A stretch of DNA of 64,000 bases from Antedon mediterranea. Lineage: Eukaryota; Echinodermata; Crinoidea; Comatulida; Antedonidae. Under the pieces are notes generated by a model. It saw nothing but the letters and a program-made list of their open reading frames with translations, had not been told where the DNA came from and did no database searches. Position numbers and translations under genes: made by a program. Shown here in pieces: positions 1 through 15,100 of the stretch (its first letter is position 1; each line of letters opens with the position of its first letter). The stretch lies in the NCBI RefSeq assembly GCF_964355755.1, contig NC_092671.1, forward strand, positions 997,001 through 1,061,000, in the 5' to 3' direction.

Positions 1-106
1 TATAAAAGAATCATAGCAAACATATTATTTTTCCCGCTAACCATGATATACTGTATATGCCAATTTGTTTGCATTTTGTTTATAGGTTGTTACCATGGAT
101 ACCAAC

Positions 107-154
107 CTGACTTCCGACCGATTTCTTCATTTCTTTTGATTTGCTTTTAGAATC
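107..154 (-). CDS. MYO5: Myosin V loop-2 exon, probable alternative cassette
   Basis: This 48-nt, phase-0 exon encodes [16 protein letters not shown] and follows a cttcag acceptor; its donor is gttggt, weaker than consensus. Its last seven residues KKSVGSQ repeat those ending the preceding exon (977-1105), with most codons differing synonymously. Including it adds 16 mostly basic or polar residues to the actin-binding surface loop 2. Skipping it also leaves a normal KKSVGSQ junction. Confidence 0.6.
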
Positions 155-3100
155 CTGAAGCTGGAAACCACACAATTATTTAAGTAAAGTGACAAAATAT
201 TGTCACCATTCCAGAAATTAGTATTAGAACGAACTTAATTTCACTCTCTTTTTGAAATCAATTGAAAATGCTCAGTTTTAAGCTAAATACTAAGAATTCA
301 GGTCTACTCTCAGCCTCAAAGTAAACATATTTCTTAAATGAGAAACCAATTTTGTGAAGACCTACTATTACAAATCATTTTGTCTTTTAGTTACGTCATT
401 ATGCATTGAGATCAATTACTGCTCCAAAAATGTGGTTTTTTTTATTTTGCAGGAATACTTAATTATATGATTCTTTGCTAGCATACAAATACAATATGAC
501 AATGATAAAATGTAGGATAAAGGATACCAAATAAAATAAATTTAATATTTAAACAAAAATGAGAAAAGTATTATTAATAAAATGCATAACATTGGGAATT
601 GCAAATAAACAAATGGTTTTAAAAAATTATGAGAAATGAATGCATGTTAGCATATGAATACAATATGTAATCAATATAGTAATGAATGGCTGTCACTATA
701 TTGATGAATACTTGAATGTCTCATCTCTTAAGTACAGTCTTAAGTAAGATGCATATATGTTCTACCAACTTAATCTAAGACTTTTAGTATAATTTAGTCA
801 TTTGGTCATTAATTTACAGATTGTCTATGTTGGAGATTATCTGTATTGAGCAGGACGAATGTCTTTAATCCGATGAGCCGAGAGATTATCTGTATTGAGC
901 GGGACGAATGTCTTTAATCCGATGAGCCGAGAGATTATCTGTATTGAGCAGGACGAATGTCTTTATCGTCACTTACCTGGGAACCAACAGATTTTTTGAA
1001 TTGTTTCTGCGTCCTCACAGCTGGGGTCATTGGTTTTATTGCAGATCTCTTTGGGTCAACTGCTTTTGTGTTCTTGTCTCTAAATAAGTCTGCTACAAAC
1101 TCATACTACATAGAAAAATAAAAATCAATTTTCTAATTTATATATTGCTTTTAACAATTAGTAGATTGTCTCGAAGCAAATAAAAATTGAGATCAGAGAT
1201 GAAACAGAATGTAACAAATCCCACCCCATTTTTAAAATAAAATATTCTTTATTCATCATCTTAAAAAATGAAAACATAAACACAATAAAAAAGGAAATTT
1301 AGAGATAAAAAAAGAAACACATAAAAACTTATGATGAGCTTGATAAATATTGTCCTTCAAAACTACGAGAAATTATATATATTATATGTCTTACTCAGTT
1401 AAAAAAACAACTATCTTTACAAAAATCTTAATTTTACTGAGTAGAAAAAACACCAAAAAAATGGATTCAAAAATATTACTGTCCTTCTATCGTAATCCAA
1501 TGTATAATATTACCTGACTTGCACGGAGAATATTGAGATGTTCATCATTGACGTTGTCCCTATTCTTTTCCACAAAGCCTTCTGCTGTGTATTCAACCTT
1601 GTCAGCAAAATGATGCACAACGTACGAACTGTTAGACGTTCTAGGCTTCGTGAAATGCTTGGATTTGTTAACATGTTGAGAGTATAATTTCTGACACCAG
1701 TTGTCATCATTGCCTTTAGGTACCTGAAAATAAACAGATGTTTTTTTATGTGTTTGCTTATTTCAAATCTATTGATATAAGTTACAATCAATTTAGCCTT
1801 ATTTTAGTAGTTAAACCAACTCTAATTTAACTTCTCTTGTGTCCATTTTTTTGTCTTTTACGTATGATATTGATAAGCATTATTTACAATATAATTATTT
1901 TATTGGTTAAACCAACTCAAATGTAACTCTTGTATCCAGTTATGTGCTTTTAAGGCAATAACTAAAATATGCCATGTTTGTTGCTAAATCGTATTGATGT
2001 AATTGTTCTTAATTGAATAATTTATAATATAGCCATTTACTATGACAATTGTAATGTTAATTTTAGCACCAACATGATTAATTCAAATGTATTTTAGTGT
2101 AAAATTCAGATGAAATAATACAAGGGTTTCTCCAAAAGAGACAGAAAATTGTGTTTTGTCTATTTTTTTTTTAATTTACTCGTATGAGTATATAATTAAT
2201 TAAAATGTATTTTAGTATAAATTGTAATCTTTTTCAATGGCACCTACCATGCATTCCTCATCCAACAGATCCAGTATTCCCAGTTTGTTTTCAATAAGAT
2301 CTATACATGGCTGGTTGTCATAAAAATCAATCATGTTCCATTCTATTTTCTCACGGATATATTCCTCTTGCTCCAATTTGAAAACATGCTAAAAGGGATA
2401 TTGAAATAAAGGTAAAATAAATATCATGGTTTTAACTATACAAAGCAAAGTGAATTTCCATTTTAAATGGACCAATAAAATTTCTTGAGTGGTTGCATCT
2501 AAATGGAGGTACAACTAAAATAAGCAAAAAGCTAAAGAGCTTTCAGGTAACACTAATCCTTCCTCAGTACAATCACTATATTTGAAAACATTTGAAACAA
2601 ATATTAAAACTTAAAATGTTGAATATTAATTTAGACTCTATTTGGAATATCCTAATATAAAGATTAAGCAATATTATTTCAGAACTTATTAAATATGTTA
2701 TCGTTACCTGCGTAAATTGTTGCTGTAACTTCTCATTTGCATAATTTATGCAAAACTGCTCAAAGCTATTTATGGCAAACATTTCAAACCTACACACAAA
2801 TTTAAAAGAAAAAAACAAAATTTAATATGCAATTTTGAGAATGGAGACTAGCTGTAACACCACTACAAAAAGTATTAACTCATTTCTTTAACTTTATAAA
2901 TCTAGATAGAAAAGAACCTACCCATAAATATCAAGTACGCCAATAAAGTTGTGTGCTTTCGTTGTCGGTACAAGAGCTTTATTTACTTGTTTCACAATCC
3001 ACTTGAATAATTGAGCATAAATGTGTTTTGCTAATGCATCACGCCCATTTAATGCCTGCAACAAATATTACAACATATTGTTAGTAGTATAGCAGGAAAA

Positions 3101-6100
3101 TAGGCAGCTTTAGATTTGCCAATTAACAACCTAGGAGCAAGTTAGGTTATATCAATTGATGTGTCATTGGTCATCGCAAACCACCAAAACGGTCTTGAAG
3201 TGGGGACGAGGAAGCACATCCCAACTTTACAGTGACTGTGAATTGACATGACCTAGGTAGTCAGTTGTCGTAAATCAAAATTTCATAATGATGATGATGA
3301 TAAAGAAGACGAAAAGAATGTATGAAAAGAGGCATGCTTTACTGTACCTCAGCGTCTGAACAGAAAGAAAACATCAACAAATAACCGATGAGAAAAAAAC
3401 ATAGATAGACTTGAGAAGACGAAGCAGGAGGCAATATAAACCAATGCTAACCTGTTGGTAGGGTAACGGTTTGGTCAGCACTTCTCTAACCGTCACTATC
3501 TTACGATTCACTAACCACTTTCTCATCTGACCTTCTTCAATGCCAAGTAGTTTACACAACACCCCAATATTTTCATTGTCCCTCTGAAAAACACAAACAT
3601 TATTTTAAATTAAAAAATATTGCAATAAATGAAGACAAAATGTAAAAAATCTATCCTGAAGAAAGTATAGATGTTTACATGGCAGAAAATAACATAAAAC
3701 AACATGCATGTTGACATTCCTCACCTACCTCAACCAATTTACCTTCATAAAAATAATAAACTATTTTCCCTCAATCTATCCTAGCAAAACAACATATTAG
3801 TCGTTGGCAATCACAGCAAACAACTGCACATCAATTTATTTTTATTTATTAAAATAATATTTGACTTGATATGTATTGATGGTGATGAAGAAATAAAATA
3901 ATTTAAGTACACACTTAAGTATCAGATCACCTAGCTTATTTGTGAAGATAAAGACTGTACTAAAATTGTTGGGTGCACCTAAATCTATCTGGCAGACTGT
4001 AGGTGTTTTTATTTATGTTATTAATGTCATGCTTATGTGTATTGGTATGTTAAGCACACTGAGCTTCCGTTAAAATTCATTCTTAATTAGAATAAAATAT
4101 TTCCATGGTAACATCATTGTCGTACATAATCAATGAAAGGAAATTAAAATGCAGTGAATTCAATTTATAGAAAAGTTGAATTGAGATTCATAAAACAGAT
4201 TTAATATTTACATTAAGGTTTAATTCTGATTCATTACATTCAATATTAATGTCCAAAGCAAAGATAAAATGTGTAATATATGGATTAAACAATAGTACTG
4301 TAGCAACAACAAGCTATTTCAAATCAAAAATATTCCTGAAGAGACGTTGGTCACCTTTAATTCTTATCCTATAGAAATATATATGTTATATATATTATAG
4401 ACTTTTATATTAATTTTTAAATAACTAAGTTGCAAAGTAAAATGTTACTACTTCAATGTAATCTATTGAAAATGTTCTGTTTTTCACTTTAAAGCATAAT
4501 AAGCCAAATTCATTACATGTAAATCAAAAACATCAAATATCAAAACAAAAATGTTCTTTTTTAAAAATTGCAGATTGTACAATAAATTGTTTATAAAGGT
4601 CTCTGTGTAATGTTGCTGCGTAAACAAAACCTACAGCACTATTAGGTAGCTAAAGCCAAACATGAAGTGCTGATAATGTCATAGAATATTATAATTGAAA
4701 GTGTCAGATATTACTCTCATTAAACAATAATAAACAGTTGATTGATTGTGTGTTAATAAATACATTTCTTATGATGACAGTCTGTGAAAATGTGATGAAT
4801 TCCTCTTATACTAATGTGTAAATAAAGACTCAAACATTTAAAGGTTAAACTATCATCTTGTAATGTATTATGATTTGAAATAAATGTTGTGAATTTATGT
4901 AAAAAGATTGAAAAGAAAAAAGCTCAAACTAACCTAAGAAAATGTGGCTTAAAAATGCAAATTTTATAAATCTAAAAGGTGACCAAAAAGAATGTTTTTA
5001 TTGCTATCTACAAGCAAAGGAAAGGGTGATTAAAATGCAAGTAATTAGCGGGTGATTAGTGAACCACTTGCCTCCAAGAAACACCTTGTATCAGAATCCA
5101 GCTACAAATTAAAATGACATGTTTAGTTGACCTGGGTCATGATACAGAGGAAGGGCACATGCAATAAGCTTATATATTATCACTTGGGCTGGTACATTGT
5201 TACTTAGTCCATATATTCTTACCTATAGTCCATTTTTTAATTAGGCCATACATTCTTACCAGGGACGTACATTCTTATTTAATCTCTGCCTACACTATCA
5301 AACTTTATGTGACAAAAACATGTGCCGATATATGGACACAATGATGTCATATCACTAAAATATTTGGGCATATCCCACTTTGTTGTCAAACTGATAGTGT
5401 AGACAGAGCTTTAGGCCTACCATTACTCATTATCAGGGAGAATGTCACTCTGCTTTCTATCACATCCTTACTTTGTTTTTAGCATACACATTATATTCAT
5501 GCCATACATAGCTTACTATAGACATGCAAGTTTATTAAGTCTGCATGCTTAAGTATGGCCAACATGCTTTCTCCATAACATGCTTCAATGTGCATTCAAA
5601 GCATAAATATAAAGACATCTAGAATGAACAATGTGCTTTCAGCATTGCAATCAATGTATTAGGCCTTTTCTTATACATTAGAAATGACTATTTAGAGCAA
5701 TATTATAATACTGTTTCATATAATTGTGTTAATAGCACAATGATCATTTTATTCTCACCTCAATAGAGCTGTTATCACCTCGTTCAGGTTTCACTTCTAC
5801 ATTGCCGAAATGCAAAACAGCTGCTACTACACGAAATATGGACATCTGCGTTTCTTCACTTATTCCTTTAATATAATAATAAACAATTTTTAAATGTTAT
5901 ACTGAAGTGGCAATGGGTAATCAGTTATGCTGTATGATTTGATTTGATTTGGAAAATAATTATAAAATACATACAAAAGTAATAACATTAATTACTGACA
6001 TTAAAAATAATATACAGTACATTTAGGAAAGAATTTCAAGGATAGTCCATGAGCGTTTTAGCTTATTTCCATTGGGAACCTTTTTTAATCTAAAAACAAT

Positions 6101-9100
6101 ATATATTGTTTGAGATTTTACAAATCCATAATTTTCCAAATGTTGTCTAATTTCTAGTATTTTGCAATATAACTCCACTTTTGATTACATAAAATTCACA
6201 TATACAAAAAAAATCATATTTTTCTCTTCTGATAAATATTTTAGAATCAATAGTGACATTTGAGTAACTACAAATTCATCTGTTTGTATTTATAATTTGA
6301 TCTTAATCTTTAATTTGATATGGTTCACTAGTTACAGAATGATTTTGCAATCAAAACTAAATGTGCCATATTACATTGCAATGTGTGTCTGCTTGTAGAT
6401 CATAAGGAAATGGCTGATCATTACATATGTTTTAGATAATGACAATGAATAATAACTATGAATAGTTTTTATTCATAATAAATGTGTTCATAATAAATTG
6501 ATGTACACAATGTTTCTATTAAAAACTAGGATCACATCCGATATTTGACTAGTTTTGGAATTCCCTTATTAGAAAAACTTTTAGAATCCATTACTAAGTA
6601 CCAGATAAATTTTTGCATTACTGACTCAAAAAGAATTGAGAGACTTTAATTAGAAGGAGAGAAATAAAAGAAAAAAAGGAGAAAAGAAGAGAATGCTTGA
6701 TTTACCAACAAGTTGAAACGCATCTCTAGTTTCTTCTAAATCATCCCTATCATTGATGCCAACCACCTCTGGAGCTTCTCCCTGATTCGTATAAAAAAAT
6801 TCATCTGGATGCCCTATGAATAACAAACAGTTACAAACATTAATTTATACATAAATCATCTATTTTATATTTGTTAGTACTTGAAAATGATGTACAGTAT
6901 TCAATATACAGAATAAAAGTGTTTACTATTTAGAAACTGACTGAACAACATGTTTAACTAAGTTTTAAAACAGTTGAGTACAAGAAAAATCAAGAAAACG
7001 CTACATAATTAACATTTGATTATGTTATTAATAATATCAATCAATCAAATTCATAACACTCCATAATCCTATCTTTTTTTCATTCATCATTTAACACATC
7101 AATCTGTTAAAATAATATGCATTACTAAAATTATTAATTATTAAAAATAAATTAGTAAACCTATCTCCAGGATGTTTAAAATAATTACAAAGATAAATGT
7201 TTATGCCACCATTTGAAGAATTAATTTAATCACTTCCTACAGGATATTACCATCCTTTTTTTATTCCAAATAATTCCTATGAAATAAATTCAAAGAATTC
7301 GTACAATAAAAAGGAAGTTATGCTGTCAATCAGTTGCACCAAAAATGACAAACATTATATTATTTTACTTTTGGGAGTAACTTTATTCATGTTCTGTGTT
7401 TTGTAGTTGATTAGGTTACCCATACCAAAGAACCTATAAACACAAGAATCTCTCGGCCGTCCAAAAAATCAAAACTTCTAACATTTCAAAAGGCATTGTG
7501 GGCTAGAATGTGTGACCTTGTGACTCTGACACAATACAGAGAAATCTCTCAATACTGGACACCTTTGGGTTGACCAAATATGTCAGATTTTCCGGAAAGT
7601 CTGGTATTTGGAATGTGTTTTTAATGGTAAAAATGAATTTGGGACTATTTGAACCTTGAGAAAAGTTTGGTATTTGGAAATTTCTCGTTTTCAGAGAGTC
7701 CAATATTGGGAGATTCAACAGTACAATATTTTAAATGAAAACTGAGACAGGAGATTTTTGTGTTATAGGTTCCTTGCGGAGATTCTTGTGTTATATATTC
7801 CTTGCTCATACCTAATTGAAGCTCTTGTAATTCTGGTAAATCAGAGCTGGCGCATAATTGGTAGAATATATGGTAGTTCCTTTCCTCCGATGCTTGGAAC
7901 ACAACTCTTGTTTTCTCCAGTAAATACGTCCTCATGTGCGCTCCAATTATGTGATGTATTTTGTTAAAACTAATCTCAACGTACTTGCCGAACCTACTAC
8001 TGTTGTCGTTCCTTGTTGTCTTGGCGTTTCCAATTGACTACAATATAATAATTTTATTTAATTCAATTTGTTAATTTATCTATTTGAAATACTGTACAGT
8101 AGAATCCATATTAAGAGGACACTTTCAGGACCCAATAAATTATCCTAATATTAGGGGTGACCCCTAAATACAGGGTTGGCTGTAGTGTTAAAACATTGGC
8201 TATCGTTTATTTCCCTAAAAATTGTACTGAATAGGAGTGTCCCAACTGTAATGTATAAAAATACATACAATAACATTACTATACAAAGAAAAAGTAAACT
8301 GATTGCAAGATTTAAAAACAAAATGACTTGATACTTAAGATGACATTAAACGTAATGCTGCTGTGATTAAATTATTTCTACTTGTTTCAAATATATTAGA
8401 AGACAAAGATATTCCACTTCAATGCAATAATCACGCAGACAGTCCAGATACTATAAATCACGTTTTATAGATAGCAGTTTATGTTTAATTTCTAGAAATC
8501 CAAATCATTACTGTATATAGCATCTGAATCGTGTTTAACTAATGTAGTCATTATGTTGATTTTATGTTATTGTCATTGGTCATATGTAATCTTTAAATTA
8601 AGATATATTAAGGAGTATCACGTATGTTTTTGAATGTAATTTTTTTTTTAATATTTGAGATTAATTTCTTCTATTGATGCTCAGTATTTCTAGAATTCTG
8701 TAGCTTCACAAGCTAATCGCCTCAGCAGTCTCGGCGGGTACAGCAGTATAGAATACTGTAGCTTCACAAGCTAATCGCCTCAGCAGTCTCAGCGGGTACA
8801 GCAGTATAGAATACTGGCTATATAATAAAGGGTTTTCCCCCAATTAACAGAAGCAGAAGTTGAATATATTTATCATTTTCGCTGTTGTTAGTGAAAGCAA
8901 GCAAAACCATATTGAGGATAATTGCCCTAGGCTAGTTGTACTATGATGCAGTTCAAAAACAAACCTAATTCACATATTAAATTCTCGTTTACATACTGCA
9001 GTAAATAAACACTAAATTTACAAAACAATGTATACATTTCTGAGTACATAGGTAATTGTTCTTTTGATGAAAAGGTTTTATCTTGTCTTTTCTATGCCCA

Positions 9101-12100
9101 TTGATTTGATTCTAGCAATGATATTAAAATTATTCTGAAATAATTTAATTTAATTTTTACATAATTTTACCAACTACAAAGTTAAGCTTTGTCTACACTA
9201 AAAAAGAATGTGATGTGCCCAAATAAGGTGGTGATATGCTCAAATAAGATAGTGATATGACATCATCATGTCCATATATGGGCACATCACATATTTTTTC
9301 ACATAAAGTTTGATAGTGTAGACAGACACATAGGTATATTTGTTAGATAATTTGACTAACTCGTCTAAATTGTACTGAATACTCATTGAGCTCAAAGCTA
9401 ACTCTAGCCATCAGTGCAAGTTCAGTAATATAAATATTCTGGTTTTGTGTCCACTCGTAAAATAAACTTGGAGCTAATTAAATATTCAGTAAAATTATGT
9501 TAGTGTTGGGCAAAGAATCTCTCAATACATCAATCATACCTCCATGATAGGATTAGACGCCAATACTTTCTTTTCAACTTGCGTTTCTTCATATGATCCT
9601 CCGACTGTTGCAAAATATCGCATTGCATATTTTGCAGACACAGTTTTTCCAGCACCACTCTCCCCACTAACAATAATGGACTGGTCCTGTTCAAACCTGT
9701 GAAACACAAACAAGTGACATAATCATTAACTATAATAAAGTTTTAGTTGTAATATTTTAGACCGGTCGGATTATGCCCATAATGAATCTTAAAATCCTTT
9801 ACATGTTGATACAGTTATAGTACAGTCTTAACACTACATTTTAGGGCTGGCAGTCCAACTAGCAAGTTTAATATTCCAAATTCAATTTTAATACTGTACA
9901 GTAGTAGGAAATCAGGAAGAAATGTAGTACAAATTTGGAACCTTTTGATTTTTGGGGGGAAAGTTTCTGGCACAGGGAGTGTACTTATATACTTCTTGTA
10001 TAATGTGATACTCCCCTTTCCCAACACCCTGAATTAACATATGTACTACTCATGAGAATTATTGTATTGTACTATGTGAAATGTGGTAGTGATCAGTATG
10101 GAGGGCACAAAGTGACAAAAAAATGCTTTCCAGATTCATTTATTCTACAGTTTCTGGCACAAGGAGATATTTATTAGATGTTTATGTCAAAAGGACTTTA
10201 ATCAACCTGTTATAAATATCACGTGCAACATTGTTAGTGTTACATTACTAATTAAAAGTACCTGGATAATCGCTTAAATGCTTCTTCAGCGACAGCAAAT
10301 ATATGTGGGTCCATACCAGCCATATCCTGGCTATGGTACGCATTGATGACATCTTCGCCATATAGAGGGAGCTGTTCATACGGATTGATTGCGACAAGCA
10401 CAATACCTGAAAAAAAAAAATTGGATTAATCCAATTATCCAGTATTATTATCAGTAATTATGTTTTTACTCAATATTTTAATTATTTAATTTTATTATTT
10501 AAGGATATTTATAGAGGGTGACCCTTCCAGTTCCCTCACAGGGAAGCTGATATTCAGGACCCCTCTTTATTATCCAGGGACCCTTTATAATAACTAGGGA
10601 CCCTATTTATCTCCACAACTCTACATTAATTTGTCTCTAACTCCCTAGTTTGTCTCCTTCTTTCTCCCTGTTGTCTGACCTTTCTATGACCTTATAGTGC
10701 AAGTCACATAAACTTTAACCAATATAATGATTTACACTAGAATAAAACTAACTTGAAAACAAGAAAAGTACACAATACAAATTGATTAATTGCAACCAGT
10801 ATAAAGCATGAAAAATGTCTTTAAAAATTACATTCATTTAGGTAGACAAACAGTCTCTGTATATTAGTCATAAGCAAATGTTGTTTAATATTTGTGTCAT
10901 TATCCAACCATCAGAGGTGATACAACAGGTTAATGACAATTGCCATAAAATGCATGAATTCATAATGCACAGATTATAATGCTTTGCTTAGCTAAAAATA
11001 TTGCAGCAAAACATAAACATTTAAACAAATGGTTACTGTATATATCTTGTTTATAATCAATAAGAAAGAATTTAAAAAACCAAACTAAATTGAGGCCATT
11101 TTTAAACATATTATTATTAACAACAATGTAATTCTGTGCATTACAATTAGTTTTGTTTATAATACATTAAAATGAATCAAATCTGAGAGATAAAATCCAA
11201 TTCCACTGTCTATAACATTGATTATATGAAGTTCAAAGGATTAAATAAAACTTTATAAAGCTTTGTGACGCAAGATTATGGAATGTTTTTTAAGATTGTC
11301 TGAGTAAATGCGCTGCTAATAATATTTACTGTAAAATTCTTTTCATGTTAACATAAATGTATGACGATGATATCAATACATTTCAAATATGGAGATTCAA
11401 ATGTGATTTACATTATAGAAATATTACATACAACATGATTGTGTAGCGCAATTAGTAAAATAAGGATGGCATTCCTGTTTATGATGTTATAATCTATGTC
11501 GTTAATGTAATATATGTACAGTACAGTATACTAGTAATAGACATGAAATATAATAAATAATTCCATCCTCTGGATTTGATGATTGCTGATGAGCAGTTTA
11601 TCATTGACATCATTAATTCAAACTTGTTACATTTGTTTGTTTCATGAAATATTATCAATTAAAATTATTCATAGCATTTGTTGGTACTCTCTTCACAAGT
11701 GTGCAGCAACTTACAGGTGTTATACTGTAACATTCTTTTCATGTCAACAGGTATACAAGCACTGGTCTTAATGCTTAACTTGTACTATACTTGTTTCAGT
11801 GTATTTTACTTCTTCAGTTTACAGCTAGCTTTATAAATAGATGGTAGATTATTTAAGCTACGTTTACTATGAAAATATAATGTTTCAGAATAGACTAACT
11901 CATTCCCGAACCAGAACAAAAACGTACTGTAGGTGGGGTTCTCCTGCCACTGGAACAAATTCAGGCTTAATGTGAACAGAGCCTTAAAGCTTGAAAGACA
12001 ACCAAACCATATCCAGGCTTAATGTGAACAGAGCCTTAAAGCTTGAAAGACAACCAAACCAAATCCAGGCTTAATGTGAACAGAGCCTTAAAGCTCGAAA

Positions 12101-15100
12101 GACAACCAAACCATATCCAGGCTTAATGTGAACAGAGCCTTAAAGCTTGAAAGACAACCAAACCCTATCCAGGCTTAATGTGAACAGAGCCTTAAAGCTT
12201 GAAAGACAACCAAACCATGGTGCTATCAACCCAAAATGGATCAAGAAATGAAACAATTGGAATACTACATGTTGTTACTATAATAATTGACTTACCACAG
12301 TACGTATAGATTGCTCTATTTTGAATAAACCTCACGTTCAAGTTGTATAGTACTGCAGGTTCATGTAAATAACTAAGCGATGTTAAATCATTTTCACCGA
12401 TAAGTATTTCAGGGTTACGCAACGGGGGCATGGCATCTTTAGTTTTAATCTTGATGGTTCTTTCCTATGGAATAAATAATCATTTACATCTTTATATTAC
12501 TTTTAATAACAATAAAAACTCTCTAGATATTGAAGAGCTCCTATAAAATGCTTTTAATTTTGCCATTAATAAATATCCATGATTCTTTACGACCGTTACT
12601 GTTATATAATTTAATTATGATTTTGACTGAAGAGCTCTATAGTTTTTAAGGTATTATGTATGAAAAGTCTACTGTATCTTGTGCCTAAAAAACATGGATA
12701 AACCGACATAGGCCCTTTACCATATGAGGAGACATAAAAACTTACTTGTCCATCTTCCAGTTCAACTTCTACATTTTGCCCTTCTTTGTAGTCTTTAGTC
12801 AATGTGCCACCAATCCATACTTCTTCTGGGTCTCGTATCCACACCCGAGCACCCTAAAATAATCATAGCAAAACATTCAATTATTCTGACAAAACTATTA
12901 ACATATGTTATTGTTAAATAATAATAAAATAATTGCTTACATAGCGCTTTTCCCCGTTGATCAAAGCGCTTCACATAAAGAAGTTTAACAACAATTTAGA
13001 TACACTAATGTATTTAACAAAGTAACACAATCTGCTTATTACAGCTATAGCTAATTAGAGAGTTGTATGGCGTAATGGTAAGGGATCTGACTAGCATGTG
13101 AGATACATGGTTTGTCTCTGTGCTATTGCTTACTGTATACTGTATATTTGAGATAATGAGATAATCTCTCATTGCGTCATTCTTCGGATGGGAATTAAAG
13201 TTGTTGATCCCATGTATATACATTGCATATGCACGATGAACTTGACACACTATTAAAACAAGTAGAGAATTGTCTCACAGTGAACTAATCCATCTACTGT
13301 AGGACTTGTCCCTGATAGAACAGTGTTGTAATGAAGAGGTCTTTCAATACAAATGTAATCTTGTTCCAAATTTGATCATATAAACGTGTAAAAGAATTAA
13401 TTACAAGATATAGTACCAACCATTTTAACTTATTTAATGGTTGTCAAACGTGAACACTGAAATCCATTAATATTTATAGTGCCTTGGACATTATATTGTT
13501 TAATCTACAGTACCATTTAAAATGGTGTTAATATTATAATATAGATATCCTTCTATCATCAAGGATTCAATGACCTTTGTTTCTGTACTAAGAAACATAA
13601 CGTTTATCGGCTATTATTAATGTTTCAAGGCAGACAGGAGTAGGAGTTTTATTTCAGATTGAATTGAAAGAAAAACAACAGTAATGTTGCAATATAGAAA
13701 CCATTTTTCTGAGACTATTGATAGACTATTTCATACAGCTACTGTACAGTACATAGTACTGCAGTAGTGATTTGCACAACTAGAGTAGTAGTACAGACTA
13801 GTACATGAATTGGTTCTAAAATTGAGAACAAATCAGCATTTCACACTACATGATGGCTGGCAAACATGACTTCATTGCGCTAGATGTAAAAATACATATT
13901 TTTATTAAGAACATACAGTAGTCATTTTTCATTTAAAGGAGACATACACAAGAGACTGCATGAACTATGTACTCACTCTCTTAGGAATAGTCTTAAATGT
14001 TTCTGGTATCCTAATTTACATAATTCAATTTTCATATCATCTCTTGGGTCTTAATACTTTTTAATGTTTGTAGTACTGTAGACTGTTTATTTATAATCAG
14101 TATTAAAATTTACATAATTCAACTACATTATTTACTATTTTAATATACCAAACATTTGTGGTATGTCAAAAGGGTTTTTACAATAAAATCAGAAATCTTG
14201 TCTATCTAACACAATTACTATCACTATACAATCAGCAGTCATCCTATTTATATTCATTCAAATATATCACAATGGATACTGAAAGTAGGTATAGTTACTA
14301 TAATAGCTGAGGACTGGTTAAATGCTGTTTGCTATGCTAAAGCAAACCAGGCAAGCTAAATCACAGTATACAATCCAATAGTACTGTATCCAACAGAGAT
14401 AAAATGTTTTCCAAATAGCAGAGAGCCTGATGTATTTCTGATCCTAAACACAAGTTTATTAAATGTCAACTTGAGAATGTAGTGATAGGTTAAAATGTTC
14501 AATAATCCCAAGACTGCTATCAAATGCTGACACAGGTCTCCAGTACAAATGATAGGCTATTATTAATGATTGTACTCACTCCAACATAATATCAATCTGT
14601 GCTTTGTTGCGTCGGGCATGTGGACTCTTAGTCGAGAATCCTGGTGGCACCACTAATAACAATTAGTACAAATAATCTTGTATTAAAGAAGGAATGCAAG
14701 ATTTTTCTGAGTCGCAGTGGTGATGAATCCAGGAATTTGAAAAGACAAGGTTAGGGGGAGCGGGGTGCAAGTTGTGTACAAGTTGTGTGCAGGGATTAAA
14801 AATGGTAAAATAAAGTTCATTGGAAATGTATTGCCATTGTATCCACATACGTGTTTGCACTCATCATATGGCTCCAAGACCTAGGATTTTTTCTGTAATA
14901 GTTTCATGTAAAGCTAGTTCTCATTTAGAAACTACTATATGCTGGAATGATTGCTACAATACTGTTTAATAAAAGCATTGATAGACAAAAAACCTAGACA
15001 CAACTACACTCTTAATTTCTATTCAAGAAACTAAAAAAAAACAGCCTGCTCCCTTTCTTTGAAATCAAAAGATTATGGCTGGATTGCAAACTTACTTTAA

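Noticed and set aside
833-965. Hammerhead ribozyme in the 49-bp repeat (CGATGAG ... GACGAATGTC).
   Set aside because: The core reads CCGATGA instead of CTGATGA and GAAT instead of GAAA. Stems I and III cannot form in the available spacing, so it is only word similarity.
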